A stretch of 5,245 bases of DNA from an uncultured Muribaculaceae bacterium (GTDB lineage Bacteria > Bacteroidota > Bacteroidia > Bacteroidales > Muribaculaceae): assembly GCA_947177435.1 (NCBI GenBank), contig CAMWUM010000162.1, forward strand, positions 1 to 5,245. Reading direction: 5' to 3'. A program made the position numbers and the translations under genes. Shown piece after piece: positions 1 to 5,245 of the stretch (the stretch's first letter is position 1; every line of letters begins with the position of its first letter). The notes beneath the pieces were generated by a model. It had not been told where the DNA came from. It saw nothing but the letters and a program-made list of their open reading frames with translations, and ran no database searches.

Positions 1-2382
1 GCGGTAGATGCGGTCGTTGAGGTCGACGCGGGCCAGGGGCTTGTTGGTGTGGATGGTAACGACTTCGAGCTTGTAGATATCCCAGAACTCCTCGGCCTCG
101 GTCGATGCGGTGCCGGTCATGCCAGCGAGCTTGTGGTACATGCGGAAGAAGTTCTGCAGGGTGATGGTGGCGAATGTCTGAGTGGCGGCCTCGACCTTCA
201 CATTCTCCTTGGCCTCGATGGCCTGGTGCAAGCCGTCGCTGTAGCGTCGGCCCTCCATGATACGGCCTGTCTGCTCGTCGACGATCTTCACCTTTCCGTC
301 GTCGATGACGTATTCGATCTCTTTCTCAAAGAGAGTGTACGCTTTGAGAAGCTGGCTGACGGTGTGCACGCGCTCCGACTTCACGGAGTAGTTCTGCATG
401 ATTTCGTCCTTCTTGGCCTGGCGCTCGTTGAGGTCGGCGATGTGTTCGAGCTGGCTGAGCTCGGTGGCGACGTCGGGGAGAACGAAGAACTGCGGGTCTT
501 GCGACGTGCCGGTCAGCTCGTCGATGCCCTTGTCGGTCAGCTCGACGCTGCGGTTCTTGTCGTCGATGATGAAGTAGAGGGGGTCGGTGACAATGTGCAT
601 CTCGGCCGAGTTGTTTTCCATATAGTGGTTCTCGGTGTCGAGCAGCACTTTGCGCATGCCCTCCTGGCTGAGGAACTTGATCAGGTTCTTGTTCTTGGGC
701 AGGGCCTTATGGCAACGCAGCAGCAGCATGGCGCCCTCCTTGACTTCCTCCTTGTCTTCGCTGGCAAGTTTCTTCTTAGCCTCGTTGAATGTAGTGGTAA
801 AGAGGCGCTCCTGAGCGGCGATTACCTTCTGGACGTTGGCCTTGAACTGGTCGAACATCTGGTCGTCGCCCTTGGGCACGGGACCGGAGATGATGAGAGG
901 AGTACGAGCGTCGTCGATAAGTACGGAGTCAACCTCGTCGACGATGGCGTAGTAATGCTTGCGCTGCACCAGGTCGTCGGGCGACATGGCCATGTTATCA
1001 CGCAGGTAGTCAAAGCCGAACTCATTGTTTGTGCCGAAGGTGATGTCGCACTGGTAAGCCCTGCGACGCTCGGCGGTGTTGGGCTGGTGCTTGTCGATGC
1101 AGTCGACCGACGCGCCGTGGAACATATAGAGCGGGCCCATCCACTCCGAGTCGCGCTTGGCCAGGTAGTCGTTGACAGTGACCACATGCACGCCGCGCTT
1201 TGAAAGCGAGCGCAGGAACACGGGCAGGGTGGCCACGAGGGTCTTGCCCTCGCCAGTGGCCATCTCAGCAATCTTGCCCTGATGGAGCACGATGCCGCCG
1301 TAGAACTGCACGGGATAATGTACCATGTCCCAGGTGATTTCGTTGCCTGCGGCCACCCAGTGGTTTTGCCAGATGGCATTGTCGCCCTCGATGCGCACGA
1401 AGTCGTGGCCCTTGGCTGCGAGCTCGCGGTCCATCTGAGTGGCGGGCAGAGTGAACTCGGCATTGTTGGCAAATCGCTTGGCCGTCTCGCGCACGATGGC
1501 GAATACGACGGGCAGGTGGTAGTTGAGCTTGTCTTCGATGATGTCGAGGATTGACTTTTCGATGTGGTCAACGTTGTCCCACAGCGCCTGGCGCTGGTCG
1601 ATGGGCATAACCTCGATGTCTTTCTTTACCTCTACGATTTCCAGCTCGCCGGGGGCGGTGGCAGCTGCGATGTCGTGGCGCACGCAGTCGATGACGTGGC
1701 GCAACTCAGGGAGAGAGTAGTCTTTGATATAGGTCTTGACCTCGGCTGAGGCGAACTTCTTGGCAATCTCGGCTGCGGCTTCGTTGACCTTGGCCTCGTA
1801 TGCTGCCTGGGCCTCGGTGGCCAGGCGCTCAAGTTCGCGCTTTTGAGTGGCGCGCTCCTGGTCTTGCTGTGCCTCGGCCTCGGGAGTTTCTTTCTCGGCG
1901 GTCTCGCCGTCCTTAGCCTCGGCTGTAGTGAGTTCTTTGGTCTTGGCGGCCACATTATCCAGCGCCTGCTTGCGCTCGGCGTGGGCGGTGAGGATTGTCT
2001 CGGCCAGGGCGGTGTAGTCGCTGTCGGTCAGGGCTTCGGCCAGGGGCTTGATGTTGGGGTCGAAGCAAAGGTTGGCTTCTTTTACAGCCTTGACTACGTC
2101 GGCGGCAGATTCAGCGCCGCTCTCGATGGCCTTGACGGCTGCGTCGGCGATGAAGTGGGCATCGGCTTGGGCAAAGACGTCGACGACGTACTGAGCCAGG
2201 TAATCGGCGGCATCTTTGTTAGCCTTGTCAATATCTGACTTAGTTGCGGGCCAGTTGACCTCCTCAAGGTTGGCGTTGCCGTTCTCAACGGCGAAGATTT
2301 GGTAGACTATTGGCCAGTACTGCTTGTCGTCGCGTGACTGCTTGTCGCCAAAAATCTTTTTAACGAATGAAAGGATTGACAT
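1..2382 (-). CDS. secA: Preprotein translocase ATPase subunit SecA (3' end cut off by window)
   Basis: SecA is the cytoplasmic ATPase that pushes unfolded signal-peptide-bearing proteins through SecYEG. The 794 codons present run without interruption to the window edge. Visible in order: a short amphipathic N-terminal helix (1-14); an unusually long N-terminal region; the family segment [13 protein letters not shown] (292-304); a block of about 50 residues typical of Bacteroidetes SecA (305-354); the adenine-contacting Gln359; Walker A GEGKT (377-381); the [11 protein letters not shown] region; Walker B DEVD (482-485) followed by [13 protein letters not shown]; the preprotein cross-linking domain (roughly 500-690); [13 protein letters not shown] (701-713); and MTGTAsTE (755-762), which begins the second nucleotide-binding fold. 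The rest of that fold, the helical scaffold and wing domains and the C-terminal linker lie outside the window. The start is the ATG at 2382, giving [14 protein letters not shown], which resembles Bacteroides SecA starts. No Shine-Dalgarno is present. All catalytic motifs seen are intact, so the protein should be functional and essential. Confidence 0.98.
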   Translation of the reverse strand, partial: MSILSFVKKIFGDKQSRDDKQYWPIVYQIFAVENGNANLEEVNWPATKSDIDKANKDAADYLAQYVVDVFAQADAHFIADAAVKAIESGAESAADVVKAVKEANLCFDPNIKPLAEALTDSDYTALAETILTAHAERKQALDNVAAKTKELTTAEAKDGETAEKETPEAEAQQDQERATQKRELERLATEAQAAYEAKVNEAAAEIAKKFASAEVKTYIKDYSLPELRHVIDCVRHDIAAATAPGELEIVEVKKDIEVMPIDQRQALWDNVDHIEKSILDIIEDKLNYHLPVVFAIVRETAKRFANNAEFTLPATQMDRELAAKGHDFVRIEGDNAIWQNHWVAAGNEITWDMVHYPVQFYGGIVLHQGKIAEMATGEGKTLVATLPVFLRSLSKRGVHVVTVNDYLAKRDSEWMGPLYMFHGASVDCIDKHQPNTAERRRAYQCDITFGTNNEFGFDYLRDNMAMSPDDLVQRKHYYAIVDEVDSVLIDDARTPLIISGPVPKGDDQMFDQFKANVQKVIAAQERLFTTTFNEAKKKLASEDKEEVKEGAMLLLRCHKALPKNKNLIKFLSQEGMRKVLLDTENHYMENNSAEMHIVTDPLYFIIDDKNRSVELTDKGIDELTGTSQDPQFFVLPDVATELSQLEHIADLNERQAKKDEIMQNYSVKSERVHTVSQLLKAYTLFEKEIEYVIDDGKVKIVDEQTGRIMEGRRYSDGLHQAIEAKENVKVEAATQTFATITLQNFFRMYHKLAGMTGTASTEAEEFWDIYKLEVVTIHTNKPLARVDLNDRIYR
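1723..2280 (-). other. Extra N-terminal segment within SecA (about residues 35-220)
   Basis: Between the N-terminal helix/WPIV segment (residues 23-26) and a stretch resembling the usual LSNDELR segment ([10 protein letters not shown], 222-231) lie roughly 185 residues, where I recall only about 15 in Bacteroides SecA. Consistent with this, Walker A falls at 377-381 here, against about 105 in E. coli and, from memory, about 193 in Bacteroides. The first half (35-135) looks like mixed helices with aromatic and acidic residues. The second (about 150-215) is rich in Ala, Glu, Lys and Gln with a single proline at 167, which suggests a long exposed helix or coiled coil. The reading frame is clean on both sides, so this is coding sequence and not a frameshift artefact. 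Its role is unknown. Its boundaries come from an alignment by eye. Confidence 0.65.
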
Positions 2383-2419
2383 TATAGTGGTTGTTTTATT
2401 TGCGTTATGGGATAATATA
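2383..2419 (-). promoter_or_regulatory. AT-rich spacer and translation start region of secA
   Basis: This is the 37-bp gap between the stop of the upstream exported protein and the secA ATG. On the coding strand it ends AATAAAACAACCACTATA just before the ATG. It has no GGAGG-like sequence, as is normal in Bacteroidetes, where A-rich unstructured leaders guide initiation. I find no TAnnTTTG box here and no hairpin with a T-run that would act as a terminator, so secA is most simply read through from the upstream genes. An internal promoter of another type cannot be excluded. Confidence 0.4.
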
Positions 2420-2423
2420 TTAT
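2412..2423. repeat. 12-bp perfect AT palindrome ATAATATATTAT
   Basis: The sequence ATAATATATTAT equals its own reverse complement. It overlaps the TAA stop codon of the phosphatase-like gene and lies about 30 bases before the secA start. It contains only A and T and has no loop, so it would be a poor terminator. It could be a duplex-melting or protein-binding site, or simply chance in AT-rich spacer DNA. Confidence 0.3.
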
Positions 2424-4039
2424 AAGATTAGAGCCGGGGCCGACGAACCGTTGGGCGAGCGTATGCGCAACAGGCGGGTGACGGTCGGGGCGATGGAGCG
2501 CGCGTCGACTGGAGTGTCGATGGTGCGCTGGGCCACGCCCGGAGCCAGGATGTAGACCGGAGCGTAGGTCGAAGCCATGCGCTCCACTTTTTCAGTGCGG
2601 TTGGCCGAATTGAAATCATCGACAATCTGCCAGCCGGGCATTATTTGTATGAGTATGTCGCCTGCCTGAGCGAGCGACACGCTTTGGCGCAGCTGCTCGT
2701 TGGATGCAGACTTGGCGTCGATTACTTCGTCGATGGATATGGCTTTGGTGACACCGGCCATGCGCTCGAGAAAGCGAGCGCAGTCGATGCGGATATCCTC
2801 GATGTTGATATGCTTGTGCTCAATCTCCTTTGTGTTGAGAAAGAACTGTCCGTTGTGGTACCCGCTCACCCATTCACCGTTGCCATACTTGGCGATCAGG
2901 TAGAGGTTGAGGAGCGAGATGGCTTTTTCGGTGGAAAATTCTCCGTAGGGCAGTTGCCAGCGCTGATCCTCGCGACGGGTGCGAGGGGCGGGAGGAGTGG
3001 CTGCAACGAAGATTACGGCGTTGTCGATGCCTACGGCCTTGTCGACTGCCCGGAACAGTTGTGCCAGGTTCTGGTCGAGTCTGTAGTATGAATCCATCAG
3101 TTCGTAACGTGCGTCGGTGCTCTTGCCGTATGCGAACGGGCGGAGCGTGTAGGCTACGTTAATCATATCGACGCCTTCGTGCTGGCCGAGCTTGAGCTTT
3201 TCGATGTTTTCAATGGCGAAGCTTGTGACCTCGTCGTTGGCCTTAGGCGAATTGCGGAACACGCGGTTGCGGTCGGAGCCAAACGATTTAAGTACATGCT
3301 TAAACGGGTACTTCATCGAGTTGGCCGGCAGCAGCGGGTAAGCCTCGACGGACTTGGCAGGCGTCCATATCATCGTGTCGATGCGCGAACGCAGGGAGTT
3401 GAAGCTGTTGCGCATCTCGATGGTTGTGGGCGGCTCCTTGTAATAGGTCGACGTAGCCCAGCACAGGTTGGCGTCGTTGAGCCACATGGATGCGTTGCCG
3501 ATGTGGCCCGACATTATCACGGCCTGCGCGGCCGAGGGCGAGATGGAATAAACGTAGTTAAGTCCGCGTGACGAGATTTTTGCCTCGTCGCCTATGGTGG
3601 TGACCGCCAAGGCCGAAGGCGAGAGCGATTGCGATGTGTAGGTGCCAGGGGTAGATGCGTCGTGCATCACGTTGGTGCCGCGCATGAGCGTGCGGTCGTA
3701 CACCTCTCCGGCCGGGATGCCGTTGATGCACGGGGCCGCGCCAGTGAATATGACAGCGGTGGCGGCCTCGGTGTCGAGCGACGAGCCGTAGTCGGCGTTG
3801 GCTATCAGCACTCCGCCGTTAAGCAGGCGGTTGAATCCGTCCTGGCCGAAGTGGTCGCGAAGCATTTCGACGTACTCGCTCTGCAGGTCGTCGACCATGA
3901 TGCCGATGACGAGCTTGGGCTGTCCCTGAGCCTGCTGGGCCACTGAGGCCCCGGCGGAGATCAGGGAGAAGACCAAAGCGGTCAGCAATCTCTCCGAGAT
4001 GTTAACGGTTCGTTTTCTTTTTATTTTTTCGATAGACAT
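2420..4039 (-). CDS. Exported alkaline-phosphatase-superfamily protein, probable pseudoenzyme
   Basis: This 539-residue protein has a signal peptide: a basic KIKRKR n-region, hydrophobic core [17 protein letters not shown], and likely cleavage after Ala34. It should therefore act in the periplasm or beyond. The mature part follows the PafA-like phosphatase/phosphodiesterase pattern: [16 protein letters not shown] (41-56), GFNRLLNGG (68-76), [15 protein letters not shown] (89-103), GEVYDR (111-116), [11 protein letters not shown] (176-186), YYRLDQ (318-323), VIFVAAT (342-348) and APVYILAPG (493-501). By-eye comparison with PafA finds only the first metal ligand (Asp50) and the nucleophile position (Thr90) kept. 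The other ligand positions read Thr298, Phe302, Thr348, Pro349 and Tyr492 in place of Asp, His, Asp, His, His, and the phosphate-contacting Asn and Lys/Arg are also gone. Fold membership is well supported; catalysis is doubtful. The ATG at 4039 is the only start that keeps the complete signal peptide, and it overlaps the upstream gene by 38 bp, suggesting translational coupling. Confidence 0.85.
   Translation of the reverse strand: MSIEKIKRKRTVNISERLLTALVFSLISAGASVAQQAQGQPKLVIGIMVDDLQSEYVEMLRDHFGQDGFNRLLNGGVLIANADYGSSLDTEAATAVIFTGAAPCINGIPAGEVYDRTLMRGTNVMHDASTPGTYTSQSLSPSALAVTTIGDEAKISSRGLNYVYSISPSAAQAVIMSGHIGNASMWLNDANLCWATSTYYKEPPTTIEMRNSFNSLRSRIDTMIWTPAKSVEAYPLLPANSMKYPFKHVLKSFGSDRNRVFRNSPKANDEVTSFAIENIEKLKLGQHEGVDMINVAYTLRPFAYGKSTDARYELMDSYYRLDQNLAQLFRAVDKAVGIDNAVIFVAATPPAPRTRREDQRWQLPYGEFSTEKAISLLNLYLIAKYGNGEWVSGYHNGQFFLNTKEIEHKHINIEDIRIDCARFLERMAGVTKAISIDEVIDAKSASNEQLRQSVSLAQAGDILIQIMPGWQIVDDFNSANRTEKVERMASTYAPVYILAPGVAQRTIDTPVDARSIAPTVTRLLRIRSPNGSSAPALIL
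4002..4039 (-). other. 38-bp gene overlap encoding basic tails in two frames
   Basis: The end of the DUF4105 membrane protein (about [10 protein letters not shown]) and the beginning of the exported pseudoenzyme ([13 protein letters not shown]) are read from the same DNA in different frames. In both frames the A-rich sequence (runs of six, five and four A within 4013-4029) gives lysine/arginine-rich peptide. In the first this is a cytoplasmic tail after the last membrane helix, in the second the basic n-region of a signal peptide. A start inside the preceding gene is consistent with ribosome re-initiation or coupling. Confidence 0.8.
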
Positions 4040-5207
4040 AAATATAGCTTAAAGAGCGCATGACATCACATGCGATTAAGGGCGCGAAGGCCACGTTGCC
4101 GCTTTGTCCTGTGAATGGCCACGCTATGGCCATCGTCAGAATTAAAGCTGTGTTGATATAATAGTAATATAATACTACCCGTTGTCCTTTTTTAGTCCAG
4201 ATGAATATTGGTACGATAAGGCACAGGGGATTGAGCCAGAGATAGAGCCAGTTGGGTGAGGTGGCCTCGTGGCTTGACACGAATATCAGGAAAGAGAGGA
4301 GCAAGCCTGCCAGACCGTACACAAAGAACAGTACTGCATCTACCCACCGCGTCACTTTGCGGCGGCGCATGTCACGCCAAGTAATCAAAGTGATGGCAAC
4401 CAGCACCATGCAGAACACGAACATTGGCGTGGCATACCAGGGTGTAGGGCCGTCGGTGGCGTCGTGGCCTTCATTAATAATAATAGGTTCGTCGGTCAGC
4501 CTGTGGCCCGAGACTGTAACATTCAGCAGTTGCAAATCGAGCAGCACGGGCGCGAATGACATCTCGCGGCTGTCGATAGGGTAGTCGATGCCGCTTCCGA
4601 GAGCCAGGTCGATGCCCAACTGGTACCACGGATAGTTGCGGTGATAGTGGCGCATCACGTCGCGGAATGACGTTTCGTCATCTTTTGAAACGGCTTCGCA
4701 CTCCGGAGTGCTGAGAATAATCGAATCGCCAATGGCAAGCTCCACAATACGCAGTGGGCGGGTGGCGCAGTTGTCCTTGACGTAATTATACCTATACGTT
4801 TGGTTTTCAGGCTGGAGGTTAATCAGCAGCAAATCGAATAGGCGAGCCTTTTGCAGCGAATCCATCCGCAGGGGATGCTCCACGATGCGGCGCCCTTCGC
4901 TGGCATAGTCATTCTCACACCAACTCCAATCATAAGCCTCCACACGGTAATCGGTCTCGCCTTTGACAAAGCGGTACACGAAATCGGACTGGTTGAAATC
5001 GAATATGCCATAGTTGACAGCCAGGTCAAACTTGCCGGTGAGCGAGTCGCCCGGAAACTGCAGCCTTAGCGCCGAGTGGCCCTCGAGAGTCCATATATCG
5101 CTCCCGGGGTAGAAATTGACAAAGCTCACCCTGAGGCTGTCGGCGTTGAAGCCGAAGGCCGAGGCACAAGCCGTCAAAATCGCTGCTATGAATATCCGTA
5201 TACGCAT
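4002..5207 (-). CDS. Lnb-like DUF4105 domain membrane protein
   Basis: This 401-residue protein begins with a hydrophobic signal sequence (FIAAILTACASAFG). An extracytoplasmic DUF4105 domain (about 25-215) follows, recognised by EGHSALRL (42-49), VNYGIFDFNQSDFVYRFVKG (64-83), LQPENQTYRYNYVKDNCATR (131-150) and a conserved helical continuation. PF13387 is named after the N-terminal domain of Lnb, the lipoprotein N-acyltransferase described in enterococci and bacilli. His44 and Cys147 are the best candidates for a catalytic pair. The C-terminal half has about five membrane helices (approximately 259-277, 290-310, 320-337, 345-364, 372-391) and a basic tail RKNKKKTNR. Whether this Bacteroidetes version acylates lipoproteins is inference, and a different thiol acyltransferase or hydrolase activity is possible. 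L-T-A-C at 11-14 also fits a lipobox, so the N-terminus could be lipidated instead of cleaved by signal peptidase I. The ATG at 5207 lies 7 bases after a promoter-like box. Confidence 0.85.
   Translation of the reverse strand: MRIRIFIAAILTACASAFGFNADSLRVSFVNFYPGSDIWTLEGHSALRLQFPGDSLTGKFDLAVNYGIFDFNQSDFVYRFVKGETDYRVEAYDWSWCENDYASEGRRIVEHPLRMDSLQKARLFDLLLINLQPENQTYRYNYVKDNCATRPLRIVELAIGDSIILSTPECEAVSKDDETSFRDVMRHYHRNYPWYQLGIDLALGSGIDYPIDSREMSFAPVLLDLQLLNVTVSGHRLTDEPIIINEGHDATDGPTPWYATPMFVFCMVLVAITLITWRDMRRRKVTRWVDAVLFFVYGLAGLLLSFLIFVSSHEATSPNWLYLWLNPLCLIVPIFIWTKKGQRVVLYYYYINTALILTMAIAWPFTGQSGNVAFAPLIACDVMRSLSYIYVYRKNKKKTNR
4057..4074. repeat. Short inverted repeat CGCATG-N6-CATGCG
   Basis: Two 6-bp arms separated by ACATCA can form a small hairpin 18 bases before the start codon of the phosphatase-like gene, inside the coding sequence of the DUF4105 protein. 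There is no T-run after it, so it is not a standard terminator. Its place suggests a possible effect on initiation at the overlapping start, but a repeat this short also arises by chance. Confidence 0.3.
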
Positions 5208-5214
5208 AATTGCG

Positions 5215-5222
5215 CAAAGTTA
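5215..5222 (-). promoter_or_regulatory. Bacteroidetes -7 promoter box TAACTTTG
   Basis: On the minus strand the sequence TAACTTTG exactly fits the Bacteroidetes primary sigma factor -7 consensus TAnnTTTG. Only CGCAATT separates it from the ATG of the DUF4105 gene. A -33 TTTG-like element should lie about 20 bases upstream, at the window edge, and I do not see a clear one in the 23 bases available. If functional, this promoter would drive the whole three-gene set and give a leaderless or nearly leaderless mRNA. Confidence 0.55.
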
Positions 5223-5245
5223 CTGAAAATATCTCACTTATCCTC

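Noticed and set aside
49..1203. A 384-codon open frame on the plus strand opposite secA
   Set aside because: It is antisense to unmistakable SecA sequence with all motifs intact. Its product is a Val/Leu/Asp/Glu-rich string with no recognisable domain, as expected from the mirror image of codons ending mostly in G or C.
822..1571. A 249-codon minus-strand open frame within secA
   Set aside because: It lies out of frame with SecA and gives a Ser/Thr/Pro/Arg-rich translation without domain features. It is a frame shadow, and secA itself reads through this region without interruption.
1632..1955. Possible frameshift in secA, because of a minus-strand open frame in the Ala/Glu-rich segment
   Set aside because: I translated the SecA frame codon by codon from 2382 down through this region and it stays open and joins the conserved motifs. 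The other frame gives a Pro/Arg/Ser-rich product, a usual shadow of Ala/Glu/Lys codons.
2383..2460. A terminator between the phosphatase-like gene and secA
   Set aside because: There is no GC-rich stem followed by a T-run on the minus strand. The AT palindrome has no loop and would be too weak.
2420..2480. A SecM-type arrest motif at the C-terminus of the protein upstream of secA
   Set aside because: The ending [15 protein letters not shown] lacks the spaced Phe, Trp-Ile and Gly-Ile-Arg-Ala-Gly-Pro residues of SecM, and its R-S-P is not R-A-P/G. Only the positional analogy is kept, as a hypothesis.
2645..3091. A 148-codon plus-strand open frame opposite the phosphatase-like gene
   Set aside because: It is fully antisense to a protein with a signal peptide and family motifs, with no supporting promoter or recognisable product.

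Overview
The window looks like a chromosomal segment from a member of the Bacteroidales. A Muribaculaceae-type gut bacterium is my best guess, inferred from protein character only. Supporting signs are a SecA with Bacteroidetes-type sequence, including the block of about 50 residues just before the ATP-binding motifs; start codons with A-rich leaders and no Shine-Dalgarno sequence; and a TAnnTTTG-type promoter box. All three genes lie on the minus strand and are read from high to low coordinates. Base composition is moderately GC-rich and even across the genes, and I see no mobile element, RNA gene or CRISPR array.

In transcription order: a -7-type promoter box (5215-5222) lies only 7 bases before the start of a 401-residue membrane protein (4002-5207). 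That protein has an N-terminal DUF4105 / Lnb-like extracytoplasmic domain and about five C-terminal membrane helices. Its 3' end overlaps the next gene by 38 bp. The second gene (2420-4039) encodes a 539-residue exported protein of the alkaline phosphatase superfamily (PafA-like fold), in which almost every metal-binding residue appears to have been replaced, so it is probably a pseudoenzyme. After a 37-bp AT-rich gap comes secA (1-2382), the ATPase motor of the general secretion pathway. It is cut by the window edge after 794 codons, within the second nucleotide-binding domain.

The three genes are tightly packed and probably co-transcribed. All concern the cell envelope: a possible lipoprotein- or lipid-modifying membrane protein, an exported protein of unknown role, and the motor that exports proteins. 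The two most unusual features are the apparent loss of catalytic residues in the phosphatase-like protein and a SecA N-terminus about 180 residues longer than I recall for Bacteroides SecA, with an Ala/Glu/Lys-rich segment. A speculative link is that the exported pseudoenzyme, immediately upstream of secA, could play a part comparable to the secretion monitor SecM of enterobacteria; nothing in its sequence proves this. There is no gene-free stretch over 300 bases.
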